DNA of 64,000 nucleotides from Aulostomus chinensis (GCA_037954235.1 JBBMOA010000021.1:8087501-8151500), one strand, 5' to 3'. Positions 1 through 13,691 are shown, counted from the first letter of the stretch. Program-made: numbers and translations. The notes: generated from the sequence alone by a model not told the origin.

Positions 1-393
1 GTGATTTTATTGTTTTCAAGAAACCAAACCTGACGAGAGCCTGACTGATAGACAGGTTCGGCTATAATGGCTGCTGATATTGGGCTTTCATACTTGTATC
101 GATATCCAGGGAAATGTTGTTAGAGATTATGAAATCCCTACTGAAGTTTATCATGTCACAGCGCAGATGTCATCTTACACCGGGATATTTTTAAACTGAC
201 AAATATCCTGCCGAGATTACAAGTCACACCTTCTTCATTTACCTTTAAAGGGAACCGTGACAAAAAAACAATGCTGGCTAGTTATTGTGCTACTTTACGG
301 TTCATTGTTAAATTTTAAAGTATCACACCTCAGTTGGATTTAATTGTCACAAGTGTTCGATAACATTTAAGAGATCTTTGCAAAAAAATACAC
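1..393 (+). other. pcolce2 intron sequence
   Basis: No exon or repeat recognised before the compound microsatellite. Confidence 0.5.
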
Positions 394-440
394 GTGTGTG
401 TGTGTGTGTGTGTGTATATGTTGGTATGTATATATGGGTG

Positions 441-512
<72 letters not shown>

Positions 513-550
513 CATACATACATATACATGTACACACACACACACACACA
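394..550 (+). repeat. Compound microsatellite (GT)n-(TA)n-(CA)n
   Basis: GT at 394-415, about 31 TA units at 445-506, CA at 532-550, in the last-but-one pcolce2 intron region. Mirror-like order of GT and CA around TA. Confidence 0.95.
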
Positions 551-720
551 TATATATGTACACACAAGACTCTTGTATCAGTCCGGCTCTCAAACTGTCT
601 TCTGGATCCTGATGTGTTAACTATTCCAGATGTTTGCACCGCAGGGATAGACATGAATAGATATTTGACGTGATCCTGTCCAATAATTCACGTTTTATGA
701 CGGCTTTATGTTTATAACAG

Positions 721-888
721 TCATAACTGGGACTGTCATTTCGGCTGTGATGAGAGGAGGAAGTATGTACGCCACCGTCTCCATCATCAACGTGTACAAA
801 GAAGGCAGTCTGGCTATCCAGCAGGCAGGAAAGACCATGAGCACCAAGATTGTGATCCTTTGCAAGAAGTGTCCATTTGTCAGAAGAG
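721..888 (+). CDS. pcolce2: pcolce2 penultimate coding exon
   Basis: 168-nt exon after the acceptor at 719-720 (tttataacag) and before the donor GTGAGT at 889. The first two bases complete a split codon from an exon outside the window; the last base (G) starts the glycine completed by the next exon. Encodes the first half of the NTR domain, with the two cysteines of the CKKC motif near the end. Confidence 0.93.
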
Positions 889-1383
889 GTGAGTTTGCAG
901 GTGAAATGATTTGGGATTATATTTCGAAATCATCTCACCGTAGGTGTTTTTAATTGAATTGAAAGTATTGAAATGTTGCAAATATCATGTGGTTCCTGGT
1001 TGACTGTTTTTCATGAGCTGCGGCTCTGAGTTTGCCTTCTCTGTTGTGTTGTCAGTCAGTTGAGCTTTCTGCAACCTGAGGTGAGCGGCAGAACTCAAAG
1101 TCCGAGCAGTCGATGAAGATGTTTATATATTATGCGCATATAAACATTTACTATACGGACCTGCCGCGTGGAGAGATTCTGATATTCGGCCTCCCTGAAT
1201 GTCTCTGCCGTTCCGCCACTGCATTCAGGCTCTTTCTGTGTGACCCTACCAGGCTTGAACTACGTCTTCATGGGCCAGGTGGACGAGGAGGGTCGCGGGA
1301 AAATCGCCCCTCACCATTTTGTCATGGCCTTTAAGACAAAGAACCAGAAAGGACTCAACGTTCTGAAAAACAAGCGGTGCTGA
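721..1383 (+). CDS. pcolce2: pcolce2, 3' part: last two coding exons (partial gene)
   Basis: C-terminal part of procollagen C-endopeptidase enhancer 2, a secreted glycoprotein that binds procollagen C-propeptides and speeds their removal by BMP1/tolloid proteases. The family has two CUB domains and a C-terminal netrin-like (NTR) domain; only most of the NTR domain is in the window. Exons are 721-888 and 1253-1383, joined within a glycine codon (G|GC). The encoded text includes ITGTVISAVMRGGSMYATVS, VYKEGSLAIQQAGKTMSTKI, MGQVDEEGRGKIA and KTKNQKGLNVLKNKRC before TGA; the terminal cysteine is typical of the family. Splice sites are canonical. The CUB domains must lie upstream: I saw no further exon in 1-720. 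The gene runs tail to tail with trpc1. Identity is clear from the near-continuous resemblance to vertebrate PCOLCE2; which teleost paralogue it is cannot be said. Confidence 0.95.
1253..1383 (+). CDS. pcolce2: pcolce2 last coding exon
   Basis: Begins after the acceptor ccctaccag and ends with TGA at 1381-1383. Encodes GLNYVFMGQVDEEG onward to the terminal KNKRC. The reading frame is uninterrupted and joins the previous exon in phase. Confidence 0.93.
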
Positions 1384-2220
1384 GTTCCTCTCCGGGAAGA
1401 TCTCCACTGGACTGGTGTGCCTGAGGCTCAGCTGGGGATGGAAACAATTAAGCCAAAAACATTCTTGACAACATAAACACAAGCCTCAAAAGCAAAACAG
1501 AGTCTGGATGCGGAGCTACCAGAACTAAACACAAAGTCTTCCTGATTCCTTATGTGCAACTCAGTTTGGGATAGAATAGATTTGCTGAGTATAAAAAAAG
1601 AAAATAGTTTTTTTCCTTCATTTAGCGATTACACGTCTTGGAATTTACAAGCAGCATTAAGTACTTACAGACCAACTGGTTAAACCTCTGCAACCGTAAA
1701 TTAACTAGTTCAAGTACTCAGTCTGCCAGCTGCCACTGCTCCTGGCAGTGAATGAAATTATCAAATTAGCGAAAGTATCAATTTATTTACATGTGTTATT
1801 GCATTCTTCATTCCAAATTCTTCCGTTTTCAACCTTCCGAGAGGCTGCTAAGTGCGACAAAGATTGGATTAATGATGATTTCATGTTTATTCGCCTGGTA
1901 GAATAGAATTAAAGTGATTTGAATGAAAGTGTTAACAACCTACGGTAATGTGTCAGACTTGGAAGTTTTTCATGTGGTAAAAAGTGCAATATTTAATATA
2001 TATATGATTCTTTTTTTAAATATTTTTTTGTGAAGCGAATAAAGACCTTCCTAGCTCAAATTCTTCTAAAAATCCAAAGCACCATCATTGCTATTTACTG
2101 CCTGTGTTTCTTAAAGGCAGAGGTATGAAATGAACGATATTTTCATATGAAAAAAGTCTGTGAATATTATTTATATTTTAATGTTTTCATCTGCCCAAAT
2201 AAAATTTTAAAAATCCTATA
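1384..2220 (+). other. pcolce2: pcolce2 3' UTR with two poly(A) signals
   Basis: AT-rich stretch with no gene. AATAAA occurs at 2038-2043 and again at 2198-2203, so the 3' UTR is probably about 0.7 or 0.85 kb. About 0.3 kb separates it from the 3' end of trpc1 on the other strand. The exact end is inferred. Confidence 0.6.
2038..2043 (+). terminator. poly(A) signal AATAAA, pcolce2
   Basis: Canonical hexamer about 655 nt after the pcolce2 stop codon. A second copy at 2198-2203 may serve as an alternative site. Confidence 0.5.
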
Positions 2221-2491
2221 ACATTTTCCTTTTTCCTTTTGTGTGTCAGCTCTCAGCTGGAGAACCAATAATGTCAAGGAATATTTGTAGTTGTGGCGCA
2301 GGAGTCAAGTATGCACTGCGAAGCGTGACAATGGACCAGGTGTGTGTGATGTGACTCACGAGGACTCGACCGCTGGGTAGCTGGCTGATCATTCAGCATA
2401 TTCTCACTGTCAAGGAGAGAAAAGGGCGATTAAATCTCAAAAGCAGCATCTAGTCACTCAAATCAGCACCAGTTAAAACTTTCCATAAATC

Positions 2492-2531
2492 TTTATTCAT
2501 CTTTCAGTTGAAAACAAAGGCTTTCTTTATT
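2492..2531 (-). terminator. Two poly(A) signals for trpc1
   Basis: On the minus strand AATAAA occurs at 2531-2526 and at 2497-2492, about 210 and 245 nt after the trpc1 stop. They imply a short trpc1 3' UTR ending near 2470-2510, leaving a few hundred bases between the converging transcripts. Confidence 0.55.
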
Positions 2532-2742
2532 TACAAAAGGGCTGAATAGTGGAATAATACACACGGGGGGTTTCCTTTGATGGATACTATATCATATAGT
2601 TTTCTAGTTAAGTTCCAGGTTTCCACGTTGCCTCTGAGGTTTTCTGCACATGCTCGGTCAAAAAGAATCCCAGAAAGAAAGGCAAAAAAAGTAGAGCACA
2701 GGTTTGTCAAAAGGGAAGGTCAAAGGGAGAGAACATCTTCAT

Positions 2743-2970
2743 TTAGCTCCTTGGGTAGAACATGGCATATTTAGAGGTCCGGAAGCCCAGCAGGTCCCTC
2801 ATCTCATTACGGAACTTTGAGAGGTCTTGGCGCAGGTCGTTCAGGTTTTCCACCGTAGCCTGGTCGGTGCTCTGCATCTTCTGCCGTGTGGAGGTTAGGT
2901 AGCGATGAACCAGACAACACATGATCTTCTGGTAGTTCTCATCACGCTTCTGCTTCAGGTTCTTCCACTC
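2743..2970 (-). CDS. trpc1: trpc1 exon 13 (C-terminal coiled coil, stop)
   Basis: 228 nt including TAA at 2745-2743. Encodes EWKNLKQKRDENYQ, HRYLTSTRQKMQSTDQ, VENLNDLRQDLSKFRNEM and FRTSKYAMFYPRS. The heptad-like leucine and charge pattern is the family's C-terminal coiled coil. Confidence 0.95.
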   Translation of the reverse strand, partial: EWKNLKQKRDENYQKIMCCLVHRYLTSTRQKMQSTDQATVENLNDLRQDLSKFRNEMRDLLGFRTSKYAMFYPRS

Positions 2971-5900
2971 CTGGATGGAGAAAGCAAAGAACCGACTCTT
3001 ATGTCATGTTGCGCAAAACATAAACCCCTTTTTGACAGTGAGGTCTTTCCAAGAGAACTAGGAAACTTTGGAGGAACTACCAATGTTCCAACTACAGGAG
3101 CTGGAAGTTTTAATTTAATTACTGTGTTCTGGTTCTTAGTCCCACAAAAGACTGACTGTCACAGTGACTTTTGACCACCAAAATCTTCAGTTCATCATCC
3201 GCTCCTTGTCGATGTTTGTGCCTGAAATTCCCTCTACGTGTACACGTGAGGTGACAATGATCTTGAAATTGAACCACCAATATATTTTGAGTACATCCTT
3301 GAATCCTGGTGGACTTCAGTGCCAAATTTGACAAACATTGAAGTGTTCCTGAGAGATCATATCTTATCTCATATATCTGTTGCTGGCCCAGAAGCATCAA
3401 TAGATCTCGCATGAAGGGGGGGGGGGGTCTTCTTCCACTGAACTTTTACAACTAGGACAGTTTTCACCATATTTATACTGTAATTCAAATCCAAAAACCA
3501 TCATAGATGGAGCAGGATCACCAGAAAGGGTTCGGGTTTCGGGTTTCACTTATTCTGCATTTAAAATTTGCATTATCTTCTCGGGCCTTAAGAACCTTTT
3601 CAGGCTTCAGACGGCCTCTTGTTCAAAATAAGGTAAAAGATGGAATTTAGCATTCCAAAAGGGCCCTACTGCGATTGAAAGTGCTGCTAGTAACAGTTCC
3701 ACTCACCTTTAGGCTGTTCTGTCTCTTCACCTTTCCCTTAGAGGTGTGAGAACAGATCCACTTGCTCATACTGGTCAGTAAGTAGCAGACTGTCTTGGGG
3801 GAGGGGAGGATATTGAAGGGTGGCGGCAGGGTGCACTTGTCGTCGAAGTAGCTCAACCACAGCTTAGCCCGAGCAAACTTCCACTCCTTATCCTCATGAT
3901 TCTGTACCAACAAAACACAAAAAAAAACCATCAGGAACATGTGGAGTTTAACTTTCACACACTGTTCTCTGTTGATCAAGGAATCTTAAGAATTCAAAAC
4001 AATACAAAAAAGAAAAAAAAACAAAGACGTGTTTGAGTGGAAATCCATGCCAAGGCACAAAGCTGTTTCACTTTTCATAATCAGAATCAAATGTTTGTAC
4101 AAAGGAAGCAGTGGAGGTTCCAAAGAAAAATATGGCAGTGACATCTGTGTAACATTTCACTAGGAGAGGAAAAAAAGGTCTGTGATAGGTTTTATATGCT
4201 CTGTGTAGAACAGGAAGAAGGCATCGTAACTCAAGTTGAAATCAATTCAATTATCTTTTGGAATTTTAAACTTGACTTTTGAGCCCTTCTTCCTAGAAGA
4301 ATTAGAGAGTAAGAAACAATCTTAGCATTAAACAAGTTAAAGTTATGGTAACATCTTAATTTTTAAGAATTGTTGTTCCGATTCCCCATGGCAGCTTTTG
4401 AATTTGCTCTGGGCCGTACGTTCTTTACACTTACAGCAATTTGTCTGAAACTTTTATGAAGCATGGCCACCAGCAGCTTCGTTAAAACAATAACCACCAC
4501 GATGTTGTAGGTGCCAATAATCATGGCCCCAGCAAAGGAACGCAGCTCTTCCGTGTAGCTGATGCGAGTGACGAAGAGTGCAACATGTGCCAGCGAGAAG
4601 ATGTACCAGAAGAGGGCATAGCAGGTCCCCATAAACCTGTGAGAGGGAAGAAGCTTGTAGATGTCAGGGTGTATTTCAGCAACACACATGGCACAATATA
4701 ATCCAAGAAATATACATACAAGGTTTAATAGCTCACAAAGAAATCATGAGTCAGAATAAAACTTAATTCCAAACATTCATCATCGCTGTCCAACATGAGA
4801 AACTGTTTTGCCCGTACGTGTGGAATGCATCATTGCTCTGTTGCTGGCAGAAAATCCCCTCGCAGTCCGCAGGTGGATTCTTGTCTGGGTCTTTCTGGTC
4901 TTTTCCGTAGAGCTGGGTGAGTCCAATCGTGAATGAGAATAACACGAGCAGGAACAGACCCAAGAACTTTCCGAACTCCTGCAGCATTTGACCCATGGAT
5001 ATCTGGCAAGAAATATTTGTCTGTTAATCATTTGCTTCTTAATCTGGTCTAATCCAGAGGACATGATTCCGCCAACATTTTTCTACAATTGTATTGAGCC
5101 CCGTTAGTGTTCACGGGGCTGAGATTCGAACACCAGACAGAAAAATTCCTCAAAAAGTTATCATCAAAGAAGTTAATAGGGTTGAATGTCATCTATCTAT
5201 AGACAAATTAGTACATAGTAGTTCATCTTACTCCATATTCTGATTAATTTTTTTCCACATCCTCGCATTTTCACTTTTGCTGTTGGTCACCCACTACCAA
5301 CAGCATTAATGCCAAAGCTATTACATCAAACTCTCTGAGGAAGCTGTGCTAAATCATAGCAGGGAACACCCCTGACTGGGTTATTTATGTTAGCATGTTT
5401 GCTTGCTCAGCTGCGATAAGTCCTTTTTTTTTTTTGGAGGTTGTCTGGTTGTCTTTATAGGCAAGATATAGCAACACAAACCAGGCCACTCCTCTGTTAC
5501 CAGGGTCCTCAGTTCCCTAGATTTATTCCAATAGTCCCTGGGTTATTTGTTTCCCACATCTCAGTTCCCCACATGTATAATTCCTCTGTTCCCCAGTTTT
5601 ATTCCTATGTTCCTAGGATCATCTGTTCCCCTGATGTATTCCTATGTTCCTAGGGTCATCTGTTCCCCTGATGTATTCCTATGTTCCTTGGGTCATCTGT
5701 TCCCCTGATGTATTCCTATGTTCCTAGGGTCATCTGTTCCCCTGATGTATTCCTATGTTCCTAGGATCATCTGTTCCCCTGATGTATTCCTATGTTCCTA
5801 GGGTCATCTGTTCCCCTGATGTATTCCTATGTTCCTTGGGTCATCTGTTCCCCTGATGTATTCCTATTTTCCTAGGGTCATCTGTTCCCCTGATGTATTC

Positions 5901-8900
5901 CTATGTTCCTAGGGTCATCTGTTCCCCTGATGTATTCCTATGTTCATAGGGTCATCTGTTCCCCTGATGTATTCCTATGTTCCTAGGGTCATCTGTTCCC
6001 AAGATTCATTCCTATGTTCCAAGGGTCATCAGTTCCTAAGATACATCCCTTTGTTCCCAGGGTCACCTGTTCCTCAGTTTTGTTCCCGTGCTCTCACTGT
6101 CCTCAGTTCCCCACATGGTTTTCTATGTTCACTGTCTCGTTACTCTGTTCCACAAACTGGATATGCAGCCAGGGTCCTATGTTCCCCAATCCATTCCTTT
6201 GTTGTGAGGTACGTATGTTCCCAAGGTTTATTCCCCAATTTTAACAGGGAACAATACGCGGTCCTTTTTTCACCCCTTTCACATCACGTATGACTGAGAA
6301 AAGTGGTTCTGTATGATTTATTTTCTTAGACACAGGCTGTTTTCTACACTTTCACCCATGTACATCCATAGGTTCTATTGGTTATGGCTCTGGAATGACA
6401 ATTTTGAATAAGTTCCCACTCCATGTTTTTTTTTTAATGTATTTATTTACTCCTCTTTAACTTGAATCTGATGTTTGAGCTCCCGTACAACACTTTTCTT
6501 ACAATTTGTCCCACTCGATTTCTTTCTACGTGTTTTAATTTAGCAGTTTTCCCCTGGGCAGGTGGGAAAAGCGACCTTGAGTGCTCTCACCCTACCCGAG
6601 GGAAGGCAGACAAACATGGGCTAAACCAGAGAGAGGGATGGAGGACAGAGAACGTGTTCTCAGAGCAATGGACAGCCAACTATTTATAGACTTGAGTGGC
6701 TCATCTGTTTACTAGGACCTAGAGATGCTCAATCAAGGCCAGAACACACTCTCCGTAGTGAAAAAACAAACACACACAGTGTCCAGTTTGATGGCTGACC
6801 ACTCTGCCGGCACCTCAAGGTGAACGGTGACTGGAGTGTTTGCACAGAAACCCGGGCAGCTTGTTTGAGGAGAGGGGCTGGTCTACTAGTGTGAGTCATT
6901 CTCTTGTCATGTCTAAATCCCTCCAGTATATTCTTCCGCCACTTTTTAGACGTCTGATTTAGGAGCCAAGGGTGTTCCCTGCTTGTTCAGCCTGACAGGT
7001 TGCCCAATATTAGCGACTGGACAAACAGAGCAGGAATGCAGCAGGTCAGGCGGCGTAACCTCAACTGGTGGGAGGGTCGGTGAGTCAAGGTGTGTGTCAG
7101 TGGATGTCCATGGTATTTCCAGTGACGTCTTTAACAGAATTTCAACAGTTCATATATATATATATCTAAAAACGTGTGTTGTGTTGTGTGTTGTTTCAAA
7201 TGTGTATGTATATATATATATATATATATATGAAACAAATATTTTGTTTTTGCAAAGCAAAGAGCATTTTAGTTTGTACTGATTTAGTAATAACTTGTAT
7301 GTCTGCATATTAAGGAAGAAAATGAAGAATATTTAATTTTTGCATTTCTGATTTTTGATTTTCTTTCATCTTTATTTCGTGTCATGAGTATTTTGTATCG
7401 TGAGTCCTGTTTCGTATCGTTTCGTGAGTTGACTATTTCGTTGCACCCCTACTGCTCATGGATCTCCAAATAAATCAGAACCCTCAGACCTTGGTGATGG
7501 TTCACAATGAAGACTGTAGGTTTTGGTTAGGTTAGGTTCAATTAATCCATCCTTCAAATTTTACTGATCTTAGCCAAGAATCACAAATCAGAGTTTGGCT
7601 TAAGGGACGTTACAATCTGTACTGTACACAACACAAAATTATCAGTGTCTTTAGGGGCAAAACTTTAGGTTAGGTTAGGTTAGAGGTTAGATTAGGTTAG
7701 GTTTTAGTGTAGTTTAGTTTAGGTTTATAGGTTAGATTAGGTTAGTTTAGTTTAAATTAAATTACAGGTTAGTTTAGGTTATAGCTTAGATTAGGTATGG
7801 TTGTAGTTTATTTTAGATTAGATTACAGGTTAGTTTAGGTTATAGATTAGATCGTTAGGTTTTTGTTCAGTTTAGCGCACATTTCCAAGAGTTTCCTTGA
7901 CAATATAAATATTAGAATATTGCTAACTTAATCTTTTAAATAACATGAATGGATAAGAAACGTAAAATAACCATTTTTTGTGAACAGTTTTATTCTGAAA
8001 CTAGTCAGTGACGTGAAGTTTAATCAAGCCAGGTATCTTGGATATCTGCCACCACGTGAAAAACAGGTAAATCCAGCATAGAAATTAGACAAATATCTGA
8101 CTGGAGTATATTTGATTGAATCAAATTTAAAGTGTGAGTATGCAACAGCACATACCAACAAGACACTCATACAAGAAAACTAGATGAATACTTTAAATCA
8201 ACACCAATAGGTTTAAGTCTGAGCTGTGAATGAGCTGACTGAGTGCCCATCTGTGATACTGGACGGACACACACACTTCCAGTCACTCTTTCCAACCTCA
8301 GTAGGGGGCACTAGCCGCACCAAGAGTGAGCTGGCTTCTTTCGGAGGGATAGATTCAAACCAACATTCATTACTGCAACCCACACAGCACTGAGTCACAG
8401 AGTGCGTTGAGTGGGAGCTTGTCCGAGCGCACGTGAATTTTGAGCTCGCGTATCGCAGCAGTGTGGAAACGTGTGGGTGTGTGGCCGTGAGTGGGGGGTG
8501 TGTGTAAAGAACACACAGCCACATCTATTTCCAAAGTTAATCATTTTTCCGTCCTGCCAAGCCAGACAGTGATGTCACACAGGGCGAGTGAGTGAGCTCG
8601 AGTGATGGAAGAGAGGAAAAAATGAGAGACGGAGGAGAAAAGTTCTAATTAACAATCTGCAGGGTAGTCTTGGTGTTTTATACGTCAACCACAAACAGCT
8701 CCCATCATCATGACAGGAAGGCGTCCCTACGAGGAGGCTGACGTGACTGTGCACCTGAAGAGCTCTTTACGTGACAAAAGCCATCATCCATGGAGGCTGA
8801 AAACTCCCGACACAAAGTCAGACAGTTGTTTGCTTTACAGTCCCTCTCTGCCAACTCGCCGGATGATGCACATCATCATCATCATAAAAAGGGACACCTA

Positions 8901-11900
8901 CGGCACTGGGATTCTTGAGGAGCCTGAGAAGGAAATATGCATACCAGATGTTTGGCTTGTCTGAAGTGGCGGTGGAAAGATGATGACATAATACAAAACA
9001 TGTACACACTTTTTTTTTCTTTGTGAATACCTGAAGTTTTTCACCTGAAATTTTTTTCCTATGAAGCTCTCTGTGCTCTAAGAACAGCAGTGAATGTTAA
9101 AAGATGGCAAATATTTTCCCTCCGCTAGAAATAGAAACCGTGCCCATGAAGTATGGTAGCCACTTATATAAAAAATAAATAAATAAATAAACTGGCAAAA
9201 AAATACATGTCGAGTGATTACGGATGAGCTCAAATTAGATGTGGAAAAACTGATGTACAGATGTGCCACCTTCCTCACGGTTAATATAAAAACGGCGTGG
9301 TCCTGAAGGAGAGACGGCTGCAGCTGCTTGAGGACTGTTGCTACAGTTATTATTTTAACAACTGTGTTAAAATCTAGTTCTGCTGCCTCGCACTCCGAAA
9401 CCCAATCGGTCGAGGCAGATGGCCGCCCATCTATAGCTGCACTAATGGGTTTTTGGTCAAGCAGAGAATACTACTACTCCTGCTGCTACTAATACTACTA
9501 CTACTACTAATAATAATTTTGTTGTCAATTGCTGTTTGATGAATTATTTCATCATTAAAACACTCCAAGAAGTGCCTTTTTCGTTTTTGCCAAATTGAAT
9601 TTCTCATAATCTTTTTTATGAGTTCCTGTATTGTGTTTTCAGAGGCAGACATAACCTAAGTCAGGGGTTCCCTGCACCTCCTTCTATATCCCCACCAGGT
9701 TAACGCACCCCCCCCCCCAAAAAAAAACCCCGCAACAATGCTGCATACAGTGTGTAGAAGATAACGTCTTCACGTCATCTTAAGATGAGATGAATTTTGA
9801 ATAACCTGCATTTATTTATCAATTAATATGTCAGTTTTGATTTAAAATTTTACAAAGGAAATGTTTATTTACAAGTCTTTATTGTGTGGGGAAATCCCAC
9901 GTAAAAAACACCCCAAACCGCCATCACAGTTTTTGTCTCGCGCACCCACTAGTGGCAGCTGCTGCCAACCACACTTTGGGAATCCTGACTTGAGTTAACG
10001 CTCAACATTGTTACGGACTCTTAGTTGTGGACTCAGTTTGGATATTATTGTACTCTTGAGTTGTGCTTTTACATTTGTTTTGTGTTTCTGGCTAGTTTCT
10101 CTTTTATTTTTCAATCTCCTCCCTCTTGTGTCTGGTTTGCTCACTACCTGTCTGTTTCCTAGCGTTTTTTTTTTTTGGGGTCTCACCTGTGTCTGGTCCA
10201 TTAATCAGCCCTCGTCAGTCTCAGCCCTGTTCCCAGCTCCTCCCCTGCCCTCGTCTTCTCCCACCTGTTTCTTGTTGCATCCCGAGCAGAGTTTGTTTTC
10301 AAGTTGAGTTTCACGTCTGCTGTGTTACGCAGACAGTACGTGCTCCAGCCTGTTGCCTCCAGAGTTTTTATAGTTAATCTGTTTAGTTCTCCAGTCTAGC
10401 GTGTGTTTCTTTTGTAAAATAAATCCTAGAATTCCTCGTCTCATCCAGCCTCCTTGCCTCTGCGTTTGAGTCCACCAACATTCTCATAACCTTTTTAATG
10501 AATTGTTTTTGTGAGGTTGTGGGTTAATTAAAAACTAGAACATAGGTTTACAAGGATTCGTTAAAAATATATTACATACCTTTAAACTGATGATACATTT
10601 TAAACAAGCTGCTCTTGATGTGTTGCACTCCCCACCTCGTTGAGTTTCAGAGGCAGGGCCACAACCCACCCACAACTGTTCCATCTTGTGAATTAACACC
10701 TAACCTTCTCTAATCGTGCTCAGGCCTTTCTTTGACTCGTTCAAACACACACATCCTAATGACGTCAAGCTTATAGTAATTAATCAACTGGTCGATTATC
10801 CTTTGAAATTATTCTAAAGGTCTAGAAATGACCCAAAAAAATAAATAAATAAAATGTGAGTTGCAATTTGTCTAAACTGAAGAAAAACAAAGTCAAGAAA
10901 GTTTTCCAAACCTCAACTACGACTATCTAGACGGTGTGTAACGTGAACATCCAATTTATCTCAAGGAAATTTGGTGTTCAGACCTGATTAATCAATCCCG
11001 TGTGTGCAGACAAAGTCCACCTCCTCTAAACCAAATTTAGAATGAGAAATTACCATTGTTTAACGCTGTAAAAATGTCGGTGATTAAAAGCGTCATCGCG
11101 GCGCAGCTGTCCATATGGCGACTACGCTTAACGATGTTTATTATGAGCGTATTATGTTACTGCAGAACACTTCCATCTACCGCCTCAGCTCACGGTGCTT
11201 CAATGTAATGCTTGTGCTTGTGGCTATGATGCTGCATGGCACAGCTGGTGTGATGTTTTCGTGTTTGTCCTTAAACGTTCACACTTCGCTGAGAGAGGAA
11301 GACAGTGGGTGGTGGATGTGGAACGGTATGAAAAAAAAAAAAGTTACATAAGAATATTTCTCTCAAGTCCACAGATACAGCTCAAACTCCCACAGTTAAT
11401 AAGTTTGGCTCCCATGCAACAAAAACTTTGATCTCAGAGCTACAAAATATATCCATCTCCATTGCTCTCCTACCTGTAGTGGTCCCAGTATGGAGCTGGT
11501 GGTGTACATGAAGAAGAGTCGCAAATAGCTGAGAACGTTGGCAAAAGCAAACAAGCCCTCGGCCACCAGGATGGGGTGGAAGGCATCCCAGTCCTTCCTC
11601 TCTGTTTCAACATTCTTGAACTGCAAAACAGACAAACGCTTACTTGCTTTACGCTTTTGTCCTTTTCTACAAGTACATGGGCTCTATTTTTAAAGCCATA
11701 TTATACCCATAAAAAGTATTTTGCCTTCCCAGTACTCACCTAAAGACTTTAAAAAGATCTTTTTTCCCCTTCTGTATTACATTTTGTGACGGAAAAGAGA
11801 AAAAGCTTTATATTTAGCTTGAAGCTAATGGTAACTGTTGGCTAACAACAGCTATAGTAACAGAGAAACAACAAAAGGTCCTTAAAAGTATCCACTAATA

Positions 11901-13060
11901 AAACTCTCAAGAGCATCATCAGTGTTATCCAGCTGTATGCTCAGTAATCCACAAACATTTGAGATTAAAAAACTGCTTTTGGTTTGATGCTAACTCATAT
12001 TAGCCCCGAGAGCAACCAGCTGGAAGCTGAACAAACTCGCTTGCGCTGTCTGCGTTTTTTTGACTGACAATCCTTTAGATACAAGTTTTATAGTTTGTCT
12101 TTGACTCAAATGAAAGTGTTTGTTTACTTATTGTTCTACATTTATTGGGTTGATGTTGTTGTTGTTTTTTTTGTGTACCTTAGCTGTTGTTAGCTATCAG
12201 TCAACATTAGCTTCAAGCTAACTATGGCTTTTTTGCGTTCTGGAGTCTCAGTGACGCCAAACAGGAGGGAAAAAAATGTCTTGTTTGCTCTAGACATTTA
12301 TGAGCATTAGTAGTCAAAATACAATTTTTAGATGGAGTATCACTTCAAACCTTTTTAATATTTATTGCATATTTCTTTGGTGCTGTTAGCCTTCAATTTA
12401 ACAAAGTAAGAGTTATTAAGTAAATTCCAATCATGCCGCTGGTGACTCCAATCTACAGTGAGGGAACACAGTGGTTACCTTGCTATGAGCGACTATCTTA
12501 AGAGCAAAGGTGGCAAGATAAAGGGAATTCATCACAAAGCTCAGCTGGTTCCTGGACTCTTCCAGAAAGTCTTCCAGCCCCTCATACCAGAGGCGCTTCA
12601 CGTCCGACCACACCATCCCTGCAGGAGAGGGGGAATCACTACGTGCATATATACACACATCACCTTAGGGGAAAAAAAGTGTTTTAAAACCACTTCCAGA
12701 TTCAGTCATAATTTATCTCAAGAAGGGATTCCAGGGAAACTTAGGGAGGTGTGTGGTGTTGAATAACGCCCAGTTTCTGCGGAATTATTTCAAAATTTCT
12801 AAAGGGTACAATAGCAGTTATGTAATTTGGTCCCTTTTTTTTTTTTTTTTTTACGTCAAGTCACTGTGACTCAGAGTAATGTCAGATTGAACCTGAAGGT
12901 TTCCATGGTTACAGCAGTGCCTTTGAGTTGAAGAACTAATATTCACTTTGTTTTGTCTGGTTCGTGGGAGTGTGGTTTTTTTTATAATGGAAAGATCACA
13001 TTTAAGTGCAAATACAGAAATCAAAGTGCACACAACCACAGACAGCCAGCAGTTCATTGA

Positions 13061-13104
<44 letters not shown>

Positions 13105-13655
13105 CATACATGTTACTCCGCACACGCAGACACACTCTCAGCATCTGATTTCCCCATTAATGTGAAGAGCTGGCTCAAGGGAGAAGAACGATGGAGAGAG
13201 CAGGGGAAAGATGAGTGTGAGGGAGGAGAGCGGGAGACAGAGGGAAAAATAGAAGGCATAAGAAATGAAATGTTTGACTTGTGAGATCCATCTGTGGACA
13301 TATCGCACATGTGTGAACTTAAATAGCTCCAGTTGGTTGTAAGAACTGATGCTGCAGAAATCCCAGAGGATGAAATCTGCACCACATCTTGCAGTCAATC
13401 TAGATTGCAATGAGGCGTCCTGATGGAAACAGACTGATATCCTAAGGAATATTTAGCCCTCTGGTGGGCTAAATTGGCCCATTACGCTTGCGTCTGATGC
13501 TCGTTTCTCCACAGCAAATCACACTGCAACTATATTGGCAATACTAATAGGAGTCAATTTCCTCTACATAGTTTTATATCCTGTCAGATGCAGTTACAGC
13601 GTGTTATTTCATCAAACTGCCGATGAAAGCAATGAAATCTGGACTGATGAGAGAG

Positions 13656-13691
<36 letters not shown>

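Noticed and set aside
347..673. Open frames of repeated YI, CV or TH dipeptides
   Set aside because: They are translations of the GT/TA/CA microsatellite. The same applies to similar frames at 13.0, 13.7, 31.7, 39.6, 42.8, 45.3, 51.6 and 63.0 kb.
5940..6293. 117-codon frame rich in P, S, C and F
   Set aside because: Produced by the 37-bp minisatellite, which lacks stops in several frames; no family resemblance.
7660..7870. Interstitial telomere sequence
   Set aside because: Units are irregular TTAGG/TTTAG variants, not TTAGGG; better explained as a decayed simple repeat.
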